From assembly GCA_964036045.1 (NCBI GenBank), contig OZ038384.1, positions 24,791,000 through 24,854,999 of the forward strand: a stretch of 64,000 nucleotides of DNA. The letters are read 5' to 3'. The translations under genes were made by a program, and so were the position numbers. The notes under the pieces were generated by a model. That model searched no databases. It was not told where the DNA came from and was given only the letters and a program-made list of their open reading frames with translations. Origin of the DNA: Eutreptiella sp. 'Long Island Sound 2002' (taxonomy: Eukaryota; Euglenozoa; Euglenophyceae; Eutreptiales; Eutreptiaceae). Shown piece after piece: positions 9,312 to 18,331 of the stretch (positions are counted from its first letter, which is position 1; the number at the start of each line of letters is the position of its first letter).

Positions 9312-9960
9312 GAAAGATGTTCTTGATTTATGCCCTAGAGATTTTGATGAAATCCTGCAGGTTTTGTAGTTGAAAACCCAAACCAAAGCAGCAATTAGAG
9401 CAAGAACAGGATGTGGATCGAATCAATGATTGGTTTTGGAATCCAGTGTAACACAGAAGGGCTGCAGATAGACAAAGCAGGTTTATACACAAAGATTCAA
9501 TCACAAATGGATAATACAAAAGATTTTATATGAAGATTGGTCTGACTCTTGCCTCAGAGATAGCATTAGGCACTTCATGTGCACTCTTTTGGGTGAAATG
9601 GTGCTGGTTAGGAATGTGGGGCATAGATGTCAGGACCACACAGAAAATGACTTGGCCAAGCAACTGAATTCAGAAACAGTTACAAAGTAGGACCACAATA
9701 AGTGGTAGAAACAATTGAGTATAGGGGTCTTGGGCTGGGAGACCACTAGGCTTAACCTCCAAGGCCTAAAGCATGCAATGCCTATTTTATTTCGGTATAT
9801 CCTCCATGAAGGAAGGTACCTCCGCTCAGTTGAGTGGTAGGGGTGAACTTGATGGGGGGCTAGGGTCACAACCCTAGTTACTTTGAGAAAGTGTACTTTA
9901 GGCAACAAAAGAGAGATAAAAACACTTAAGTTTGTCTTAGCATCAACAAAAGGGTTTTAA
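9312..9960. other. AT-rich stretch, presumed 5' LTR or flank of Gypsy-1
   Basis: By position next to the primer-binding site this should contain the 5' LTR. It has no substantial ORF. I looked for the same sequence on the other side of the element (1-2,216) and found none, so the LTR assignment is unproven. The composition changes abruptly to GC-rich DNA near 9,960. Confidence 0.35.
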
Positions 9961-10898
9961 GGGGGGCTTGGCCTGGATCAAGCCCTCCAAGAAAGACATG
10001 GCAGTAACTTTTTCTTACTGCCCGCAACACATGCCCGTGCTCGGTAGTCCACCAGACGGGCATGCCCACCAACATGAACACGCGCCCCACACCACGCCAT
10101 ACTCACCAACCACACGTGCCCAGAGGAAGGGCCTCTAGCGGTCCTCTGCGGGGACCTCCACAATCACCCCAAGGGCACCATCCACACCATAGACCTTGTC
10201 GGGGCCTCCATCAACGTAGTATAAATCACCCTCCCCCAAATGCGGGTCCTGCACCACAGCGGGGCACACCACACCCCCTTTCTACAGCTTCCCGAATGGC
10301 CTCAATACCGCCTCTTCCACCATTGCCTCACGCAGACGGCACGAGCAGCGGGACACGGTCTGCCGGGAAGCAAAGACATGCAAACAGCCTACCGAGAATT
10401 CACAAAGCAACACCCCCAACCCATCCCAGTGACACCGCCCTACGCACCCACCGGCTCGAAACACGAACCCGCCCCCCCGGTGACGGGCCAAGTCCCACCA
10501 CTAACCCTACTACTGGCCCCGAATGAAGCCAAACCCACGCAGACCACCGTCATCCACCACGGGGCAAAACGGCGCAAACCGAAACACCACATGACCGCCC
10601 GAGACCTACCACGGGTCCCCCATGACTCCCAGAGCATGCCACCAACATGTTGAACCTGTGACCCCGAGGCACCAACCACACCATGGCCCGTACTACACCT
10701 CACAGCACGCCACCGCACCCACCCGACAACCCAACTACCACCACAGGCCTACGCATGGGTAGCCCCATGGTTCCACCGCACGGACACTAACCCCACGGTA
10801 GCATGGAACCCCGACCACGCGCTCAAATGGCTCTTCACCACTACACCCACATGGCCCCGCCCCGACCCGGCAGGGGTCGCCATCTGGTTTGAGGTTTG
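9961..10898 (+). pseudogene. Broken LINE-like fragment
   Basis: The plus strand holds short protein-like stretches in more than one frame, broken by stops. At 10,141-10,224 the reading VLCGDLHNHPKG...TIDLVGAS ends in TAA and resembles the GD-N part of an apurinic-type LINE endonuclease. From 10,240 to 10,653 a second stretch has no stop, and from 10,746 to 10,898 a Trp-rich stretch (AYAWVAPWFH, KWLFTTTPTWPRP) ends in TGA. I infer a degraded relative of the LINE elements to the right. No start codon or full domain survives. Confidence 0.4.
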
Positions 10899-12159
10899 AG
10901 GTTTGATTTTGCGGGTACTAGACGCTTTTCGGCCCCGGGGGGCCACCTGGTCGGGCCAGGTGATATCCTCCCCACCGGGTCCTAGTGGGGGGTCCTCCAA
11001 GACGCACCTCCTGCCTGGTGGCGGAGTCCCCCGGGTTCACAGAGCTCGGAGCCCCGTCCTTCCCCGGCGTCCCCGTTTCGCCACTCCCCGGTCAGTGCAT
11101 CAATTCGCAGCCGTGGCCGCGGGCGCTTACCCACTGCGTCGCCCCCCTAATGCGTGGTCGCCCGGGGCACCGGCGCCGCCGGGCCCGTGCTACTGGCTTG
11201 TCGCCAGTGGGACCCCCTTGGGCTGGCGCGGAGGCTGCCTAGCCTAGGGGTTGAGGCGTGGCGCTGTGCGCCACTACTGCCTTGGCGGGTGCAGTGTCCC
11301 GTCTGTGTGTGCGCGGCGCTCGCGGCCTGTTCGGGGGGGTTCGGGCCGGTACCTGGTGTTGTGCCTCCCCTTCTTCCCCCTTCCCGCCCCGCGTATCCCG
11401 CGCTGCGTGTGGCGGGCCGTCCCGTCCGGGTGTCCCTTATCCTCGCTCGCTGGTACGCCATTCCATGTGGTCTGTGCGTTCCGCGCGCTCGGTCCGGTTG
11501 CCCTTCTGGTGGTCCCCGCGTGTCCTTTTCGTGTGTGTGCGCTCGCGCTCTCGCGGTGTCCGCTCCCCGCTGGGTGGTGTGGCGCGCGCATCTCGCGTGG
11601 TCCCGGCACTGGGCGCTGGTAGGGCCGTTCCATGTGGTCCGTGCCACTCCGCGTGTCCTGCCCCGGTCCCGTGCTCCGTCTGGCGTGTTTGGGGGGGGGC
11701 GGTCCGGTCCCGGTTCCCCCCTACTGGGCTTGGGGTTGTGGGGGCGGCGGCCGGGCGTCCCCGGGGGGGTGCCTTCGTCCGTTGCGTGGGGCGTTCTGGG
11801 TCTTGCGCTCCTCTTCCCCCGACTGCCCGTCCACTAGGTGGGCTGTCGGGGTCTGCGTTGCGGGCGTGCGGTTGTGGGGGCCCCGCTCTGTTCTTGCGGG
11901 GGGGGAGAGAGGTGTCGTCTTGGTGTCCAGGCGCCGGCCCGCCGGATTCCCATGACGAGCCTGATGCGCACGGAGCTTCGCCCTGCGGGATGCGTGGGGG
12001 GGTTGGGGTGACCGTGGCTGGAGTAGTGCTCCAATGTCCCGGTCCATGGCCCAGCAGAGCACCCCTACCGCGGGCTTACTCTTAGCACAGGGGGAGGGGG
12101 TTGCGGGCGCGTTTGTTCTGTGACCCGGGTGCCAGTGTATCTCAGAAGGCAGCCGCCCC
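10899..12159. other. GC-rich stretch without gene, probably LINE 3' DNA
   Basis: The plus strand is rich in G and T runs, and every frame is open by composition. The ORFs have no conserved motif and look like chance. It continues the G-rich plus-strand skew of LINE-1's 3' region, so it may belong to that element, but no boundary is visible. Confidence 0.35.
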
Positions 12160-12535
12160 GGAGGTAGCGCACCAGGCGCGCGCCGCGAAGGAGCTGGTTC
12201 GAACCCCGGGATCGGTGGTCTCCCACCGATCCCTTCGAATACCGGACGAGGCCTCCCATCGACCTGTTTGAGTACAGGTGACGGTGCGCACTGCTGCAGG
12301 GGTGGGTGGCTCCCATGTGTTTTGTTTTTCTTGGGCGGGGGGCAAAACGAACGAGACCTCCACCCGATCCACCGGTATCGGTGGTGGCGCGAGTTGCTGG
12401 AGGGGGGGGTGGTTCCCACGTAGCCAACTAGAGAGCTCTACGTGCAGGGATCCCAGGAGCACCAACGCCCGGGATCGAACCCCCGCACTGGACGATTGAA
12501 GACCGACGCTCTCACTACTGGGCCGCGGGTGTCTC
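12160..12535 (-). repeat. Three spaced hairpins and a tRNA-like box in LINE 3' DNA
   Basis: Read on the minus strand, three perfect or near-perfect hairpins occur: 12,369-12,384 (6-bp stem), 12,262-12,279 (6-bp stem, 6-base loop) and 12,208-12,233 (11-bp stem, 4-base loop). Similar GGGA-CCAC and GGAGGCCTCGT-type sequences flank the first two, suggesting a decayed tandem unit. B-box-like GGTTCGATCC and GGTTCGAACC occur near 12,478 and 12,197 (minus strand). LINE 3' hairpins are known to recruit their own RT; that role here is an inference. Confidence 0.45.
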
Positions 12536-12779
12536 TTACGCCACTGAGGGGTGTCGTCGGCTATGAATCCAGTCCTGAGGGTGGGGCTGTGCGTTGTGAA
12601 GCGTGTTGCGCGTGCCGGGAGGCCCCAGTCCACGTGCACGGGGTCGGGACGGGCGGGGAGGGGGCTGGGTGGGGTGCGTTGGATCGCCGACTGACGTGCA
12701 CAGGGGAAAGAGGCGGGCAGTAGCTCCGCCGGGTCGCCGACTGACTGTAGGGCGGGGGGTCGCTCTGCCTCTTTCCGTC

Positions 12780-14800
12780 CCTCTGCCTTCCCTGGGCAGG
12801 CAACAAAGCGGGCGTCACTGGCGTTGCGCTGTCCATGGGGGGCGTGGCCCCCCATACCACTCCGGTTCGTGTTCACCCAGCTTCTCCGGGTACGATCTGT
12901 GCGGCGTCCCGGTGCGCAGGCGTGGGCCCGCTTGTTCTTCGCGGCCCCCATGTGGGCCGGCGGCTGGAGCGGGGGGGCAGGTCACACTCCGGCTCCCCTC
13001 TCGGGTGGGGGGGGCCCATCCCCCTTGCCTCGGGGGGGGTGTCGCGTTGCGGCCTCCCCGCTCTCGTTCCGGGCGGCGGCCTGCGGTACCCCTTTCTGGC
13101 TCTCTTCGTGTCGCTGGCGCGCTCCCCTCCGGCGCGCGCGTGCGGTGGGGGCTGAAGTGCCGCCCCGGGGTGGGGGGGGGTGATGGGCGGCCCGTGGACC
13201 GCTCCCCTGGGGGTCCCAGCTGACCTGCAAACCCCCCCTCTGTCTCCTCGGAGTGGGCTGTGGTCACGCGAGGGTCATGCGGGGCGCGGCCTCCTTCGTG
13301 TTCCGTTGTGCGCGTTGCTCCGGCACGCCGGTTTGGGTTCGCGGGGGCAGGTCCAGCCGCCGTTGCCCTTACCGTGTCGCCGTTCCTCCTGTGGGTGGGG
13401 GCGCCCCCCCGGCCCTGGGGGGGCGGAGGGCCGCGCCTGTGGCTCCCCAGCTGGGGTGGGTGCGGGGGGGGGGGCGCCAACCCGCCCGCTCTCGGGCCTG
13501 TGTGGGAGGGGGGGGGGGGGGAGTGGGGGGGGGCCTTCGGTCCCCTGGCGATGCCCCCTGTCGGCCAAAAAGGGGGGGGGGCGGCTTGGCGGTCCCGGCC
13601 CCGGGGGCCAGCCATCGGCCAGGGGGGTCGCGCTCTTCCCCCGCCCCCCTCTACCGAGAGCCTGATCCTCACGCAGTCCCTCCCTGGGGCCCCTCATCCC
13701 CCGGCCGGTGCCGCGCGGCGCTGGCCGGCCGGGGGTGGCCGTGAGGGTCAGGGGTCAGTGGTTAGCGGGTTGCGGGGCCGCTTTCCCTGGGTAGGCAACA
13801 AAGCGGGCGTCCCTTGGTGTCGTGCTGTCCATGGGGGGCGTGGCCACCCATACCATTCCGGTTCGCGCCCACCCGGCTTCTCTGGGCACGATCTGCGCGG
13901 CGTCCCGGTGCGCAGGCGTGGGCCCACTTGCTCTTCGCGGCCCCCATTTGAGCCGGCGGCTGGGGCGTGGGGGCGGGTCACACTCCGGCTCCCCTCTCGG
14001 GCGGGGGGGGTCCGTCCCTTCTGCCTCGGGGGGTGGGGGCCGGGGCCCCCGTGGCTGGCGGGCCGGTGGGGGGGCGGGGGGGGGGGTGTCGCGCCGCGGC
14101 CTCCCTGCTCTCGCTCCAGGCGGCGGCCTGTGGTACTCCCTCCTGGCTCTCTCCGTGTCGCCGGTGCGCTCCCTTCCGGCGCGCGCGTGCGGTCGGGGCT
14201 GAAGTGCCGCCCCGGGGTGGGGGGGATGAGGGGCGGCCCGTGGACCGCCCCCCTGGGGGCCCCATCTGACTTGAACCCCCCCCTCCGTCACCTCGGAGCG
14301 GGCTGTGGTTACGGGAGGGTCATGTGGGGCGCGGCCTCCTTCCTGCTCCGTCGTGTGCGTTGCTCCGGCACGCCGGTGTGGGTTCGTGGGAGCAGGCCCA
14401 GCCGCCGTTGCCCGCATCGCGCCGCCGTTCCCCCTGAGGGGGGGGCGGAGGGCCGCGTCTGTGGCTCCCCTGCTGTGGTGGGTGCGGGGGGGGGGGGGTG
14501 GGGGGGCCGCCTCCCCGCCCGCCCTCGGGTCTGTGCGGGGGGGGGGGTGGGTTGAGGGGGGCCCTTTGGCCCCCTGGCGATGCCTCTCGTCGGCCGGGGG
14601 GGAGGGGCGGGGGCGGCATGGCGGTCCTGCCCCCAGGGGCCAGCCATCGGCCAGGGGGTCGCGCCCTTCACCCGCCCCCCCTATCGAGAGCCGGATGGTC
14701 GCGCAGGCCCTCGCCGGGGCCCTCACCTCCCCGGTCGTTGCCGCGCGGCGCCGGCCGGCCGGGGGTGGCCGTGGGGGTTAGCGGTCGGTGGTTAGCAGGT
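12780..14800 (-). repeat. About 1-kb tandem duplication in the LINE-1 3' region
   Basis: Two diverged direct copies, about 12,780-13,775 and 13,776-14,800, share many landmarks: GGCAACAAAGCGGGCGTC at about 12,799 and 13,796, and the GGGGGTGGCC strings at 13,731 and 14,761. The offset is 996 to 1,030 bases. Both contain long G runs on the plus strand (C runs in the element's sense strand) that vary in length between copies. ORFs crossing this block are compositional and were not annotated. Confidence 0.8.
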
Positions 14801-14955
14801 TGCGGGGCAGCCGGTTCCTCCCCGCGCTTGTCGCCTCCGCACTCCCTCCCGCGGGAGGCGGCGCGCCCTCGCACGTCGTGCCATACCGTGGGGGGGGCGT
14901 GGGTCAGGGGGCCCATCCCCCCCCCCCAACCCTCCCGTACCCGCCGTCTGGGCCT

Positions 14956-15200
14956 TCACTTGCGCCGCCGCTTGTGTGGGGGCTGGGGCTGCGGCGGCGG
15001 CGGGTTGTGCCGGCGGTAGCGCCAGTGGGCGAGGGCGCTACGCAGAGCCCGGGGGAGCCAGTTGTTGGCGTCCGCATCCGTGATGCGGAGCACCGCTCCC
15101 CCTTCCAGGAAGGCCGGCCACGTCGGCCCCCTGTCGGGCCACGCCGCCCGGATCACTGACCTGAGGACCCTCTCGTGGTCCTCTGGGGCCGCCCACCCCC
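14956..15200 (-). CDS. LINE-1 ORF6 C-terminal end in shifted frame
   Basis: After the ORF6 frame stops at 15,153, another frame carries a better-looking C-terminus: a hydrophobic/aromatic stretch around WPAFLEGGAVLRITD, a helix WLPRALRSALAHW, then PPHKRRRK and a stop. LINE-3 has PPHKRRR after a comparable helix, so this is very likely the true end of ORF6, reached by a one-base slip or indel between about 15,160 and 15,240. KRRRK looks like a nuclear-localisation signal. Confidence 0.6.
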
Positions 15201-17039
15201 CGGGGGTGCCTCTCGGTTTCCTCCGTCCCTCCGGAGGAGCACGGCATCGAAGGGCCGGTTCCGCGACCTCCTGGAGGTCCCCTGGTTGGCCCAGCACAAC
15301 CACCCGTACACTTCCCCCACCAGGTGGAGGGTCTCCCCCCCCAGCGGGTCCGGGACTGCGCCCCAGTCCACGTCCCATGGCCGGCTCCCCTCCACCCCCC
15401 GTGCCTGCCCCCCTCGCTGCTCCTGCGCCTGCGGCGCCGATGCCGCGCCCCGTCCCCCCTCCGCCGAGGCCATCCGCGCCGGCTCTGCCCTCGGCGCGGG
15501 GGAAGCTTGCTGGTGCTGGTGTCGTGGGGGTTGGGGGGGGACGAGCTCGCCAGCGTCAGGGTCGATGTTGTAGAGGTGGTGGTGGTGGTGGTGGTGGTGG
15601 TGGTAGGTGTGGTGTGCCGGCATCTGTTGGATGCCGGGGGGGATGCACCTCACCGGCTGCACGTCCGGCTGCGGGGGCGCTCCGCCCTCTGCCCCCCTCC
15701 CTTCGCCCCGCCCTCCCCCCTGGGCTCCCATGCCCCGTCCCTCCTGTCCCTTGGGGCCCTTGCCCTTGCCCTTGCCCTTGCCCTTGGGCCCCTTCCCAGT
15801 CCCGCGCCCGTGTCGCGGGTCCCGCCTCTCGTCCCCCACGCTCTGGCCCGCTCGCTCTCCCATCCCCCCTTGTCCTGCCCCCTGCACCTGGGTACCCTTC
15901 CCGCGCCCCTGAGCACCCTTCCCGTGCCCTGGCCCCTCCCCGACCCCTTGCCCGTGTCGCGAGTCCCGCCCCTCGTCCACCACGCCCCGGCCCGCTCGCT
16001 CTCCCACCTCCCCCCGCCCCGCCCCCTGCACCTGGGCTCCCTGCCCGCGCCCCTGCGCGCCCTTCCCGTGCACTGACCCCTCCCCTGCCCCCTGCCTGTC
16101 ACGCCGTCCGCTGCTCCCCTCCCCCTCGTCGCTGCGCCCTTCCTGGACCACTCGCCGGGCGTCCCGCTGCCTTTGCAGTTGCGGCAGCGTGACGCCCGGC
16201 GGCGAGCGCTCGCGCGTCGGGGGGCGGACGTGCCGCTCCCGCCCCGGGGGGAAGGGCTTGCGGGGGTACGGCTTGGGGGGGCTGGTGTGGGTGTGGGCGG
16301 GGTTGGCGTGGGCGCGGTACTTCGCGCTCTCCCTGCCCACTGCTGCTGCGGCGGCGGCCGCCGGCGAGGCGTCCGTGGCCCGTGCGGGGTTCTTCTCCCG
16401 CTTGCGCGGCGTGCCGGGGGCCGCAGCCCCTCTCGCGCCCTCCGCACTCTCCTTTGCTGCCGCGGCGGCCGCCGACGAGGCGCCCGTGGCCGCGGTCGCA
16501 GACCCTCGCACGCCCTCCTCGGTCTCCTCTGCTGCCGCGGCGGCCGCCGGCGAGGCGCCCACGGCCCGTGCGGGGTCCGTCGCAACCCCTCGCACGCCCT
16601 GTTTGCTCTCCTGCGCGGCTGCGGCAGCCCTCGGCGACGCGTCCGGCTCCTGCGCTGGGGCTGCCCCCCTTGCCGGCGGTGTGCCGGGGGCCGCGGCCGG
16701 GGCCGCGGCGTGGTTTGCCGCGGTCTCCGCCTCCTGTGCGTCAGGGCGGGGCGGGGCGGCGGGGCTGGCCGCTTGGGCGGCGGGGGCGGCCGTCTCGGCT
16801 GGCCCAGGTTCCCGGGCCGGCGGCAGCGGCCCGACCACCGCCGCCTCCGCCAGCCTCCGCTCCTCGCGCTCCGCGAGGGTCTCCCCCGTCCACTCTGGGG
16901 AGGAGACGGGGGAGCGGGAGCGGGACCGGCGGTGGTGGCGGTCGTCCCGCCCGAGGGACCCATCGGAGTCTGCCATCACTGTTACTCTGGTAGGCATGCG
17001 TGGTGGCAGGCGCGCCCTTCCCACTACCTCCTGGTGCAT
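15153..17039 (-). CDS. LINE-1 ORF6: Arg/Ser- and Ala/Pro-rich basic protein
   Basis: The ATG at 17,037-17,039 overlaps the ORF5 stop as TGATG. The protein is about 628 residues and low in complexity. It has an N-terminal RS segment (HHRRSRSRSP, residues about 35-45), Ala/Glu-rich repeats in which similar blocks recur three or four times (residues about 130-250), a Pro/Arg region, a Gly/Arg/Gln region with repeated GQGxGEGxG units, a His run (GGT repeat, plus strand about 15,570-15,605), and a short folded-looking end with several Trp. Related proteins occur in LINE-2 and LINE-3. I infer an RNA- or chromatin-binding accessory protein; the function is not known. Confidence 0.6.
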   Translation of the reverse strand: MHQEVVGRARLPPRMPTRVTVMADSDGSLGRDDRHHRRSRSRSPVSSPEWTGETLAEREERRLAEAAVVGPLPPAREPGPAETAAPAAQAASPAAPPRPDAQEAETAANHAAAPAAAPGTPPARGAAPAQEPDASPRAAAAAQESKQGVRGVATDPARAVGASPAAAAAAEETEEGVRGSATAATGASSAAAAAAKESAEGARGAAAPGTPRKREKNPARATDASPAAAAAAAVGRESAKYRAHANPAHTHTSPPKPYPRKPFPPGRERHVRPPTRERSPPGVTLPQLQRQRDARRVVQEGRSDEGEGSSGRRDRQGAGEGSVHGKGAQGRGQGAQVQGAGRGEVGERAGRGVVDEGRDSRHGQGVGEGPGHGKGAQGRGKGTQVQGAGQGGMGERAGQSVGDERRDPRHGRGTGKGPKGKGKGKGKGPKGQEGRGMGAQGGGRGEGRGAEGGAPPQPDVQPVRCIPPGIQQMPAHHTYHHHHHHHHHLYNIDPDAGELVPPQPPRHQHQQASPAPRAEPARMASAEGGRGAASAPQAQEQRGGQARGVEGSRPWDVDWGAVPDPLGGETLHLVGEVYGWLCWANQGTSRRSRNRPFDAVLLRRDGGNREAPPGGGRPQRTTRGSSGQ

Positions 17040-18331
17040 CAGTGCCGTGCCGTGGGCAGTGCCGTGTGGTGCTCTGCGGGGGGGAGGGGGGGAGGGGGTG
17101 GGGGGCCGGCTGTGGCGTCAGCCCGGCACGGCCGGGGGTCCGCGGCCATCCACCGGCATTGGGAGGGGAGGCGGGGGAGCCACGCGGCCCACGCGTCGCG
17201 CCACAGCTCCCAGTCTGGGGCGGGGCTCAGGGCCCTGGGCCCCCGGGGGTCGTCGAGCGGTGTCGGGGGCAGCCGCACCAGGTGGACCCCCGTAACGGCG
17301 GTGACCTCCTGTGTGCGCAGGAAGGTGTGTACTCCGTCCCGCGCCGCGGGCGCCGGGAGGGGGGGGCGGGGTACGGGTGTGGCCCCATAGAGGTGGGTGG
17401 GGGAGATCCCCAGGATCCGCCCCGGGCCCCCGCGGGTCCCGACGACGAGGAGGAGGAGGGGGGTGCCAGGGCACTCTTGCCAGAGGACCTGCCCCCTGTG
17501 GTGGGCACCCCTGGTCCTGGAGAGGGGGGGGGAAAGGTCTGGATTAGCCCAGCCGCGGGGCGCGTGCGTCGCCGGTGGGAGGGCGGGGCACCAAGTGGGC
17601 TCCCTGGGGAACGCCTCGTAGACGACGGCGTACAGGGGGGTAGGCCCGGTGCCGTCATACACCGGGTTGGTCGGCCGGGGGCGGGCGGACGCCTCGTCCG
17701 CGCCTTCCACGAACACCGTGACCTCGCCCAACTCCAGGTCCTCGTCCGGCGGGTGTAGAAGGTGGAGCGCCGCATCCAGCTCGGACACTCCCCCCGGGTA
17801 CGTGGCCCGCGCCTGGTTCAGGTACGGGGCCGCGTCCCCGGGGTAGCGCGTCCTCAGGGCGTGCAGCAGGGCTGGGGCGCTACTGCGGAGGGACATGGCA
17901 GACCCCGCTCCCGTCAGCCGGAGGGTGTCCCCCATGGACAGGGGCCGGCCTGACCGATTGGACTCGCGCCACTCCATCCAGTGCCCGTAGAGGGCCGCTT
18001 CCGGGCTGATGAGCCCCGGCCGGACGGCGTTCACGATCCGGTGCATTGCCGGGAGCAGCGTAGGGGCCCCCGCTCCGTTCAGGGCGCGGACGGCCGGGAG
18101 GGCGGTCTCGTCGAGGAAGGCCCTCACACTGCCCCCCAGGTCGCACCGTGCGGCAGCGTGCGCTTCTTTTGCCTCCGCCACCGCGTCCGCCACAGGCCCC
18201 GGACGGCCGCCTCCTGCGCTCTGCGGCGGGCCCTGGTGTGCCCCGGCCCATCCCCCCGGCGGTGTGGCATGGTGCTGCGGGCTCTGCAAAGGGTGGGGGT
18301 TAGGGGGCGAACACGTGCGACAGGTGCGCAA
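17039..18331 (-). CDS. LINE-1 ORF5, unrecognised
   Basis: About 430 codons in a frame different from ORF4, overlapping its end by 31 bases. No ATG occurs in the first 90 codons of this frame, so entry by +1 frameshifting at the ORF4 end (GCC CCC TAA) or by non-AUG initiation is possible. The middle (residues about 45-260) looks like a mixed helix/strand protein (FLDETALPAVRAL, YGHWMEWRESN, ELGEVTVFVEG); the rest is Pro- and Arg-rich. I recognise no domain. It ends in TGA, overlapped by the ATG of ORF6. Confidence 0.6.
   Translation of the reverse strand: MRTCRTCSPPNPHPLQSPQHHATPPGGWAGAHQGPPQSAGGGRPGPVADAVAEAKEAHAAARCDLGGSVRAFLDETALPAVRALNGAGAPTLLPAMHRIVNAVRPGLISPEAALYGHWMEWRESNRSGRPLSMGDTLRLTGAGSAMSLRSSAPALLHALRTRYPGDAAPYLNQARATYPGGVSELDAALHLLHPPDEDLELGEVTVFVEGADEASARPRPTNPVYDGTGPTPLYAVVYEAFPREPTWCPALPPATHAPRGWANPDLSPPLSRTRGAHHRGQVLWQECPGTPLLLLVVGTRGGPGRILGISPTHLYGATPVPRPPLPAPAARDGVHTFLRTQEVTAVTGVHLVRLPPTPLDDPRGPRALSPAPDWELWRDAWAAWLPRLPSQCRWMAADPRPCRADATAGPPPPPPLPPAEHHTALPTARH

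Noticed and set aside
10899-14955. Overlapping ORFs of 100-430 codons in G-rich DNA
   Set aside because: All frames are open by composition, homopolymers set the protein text, and the two tandem copies do not keep the same frame.
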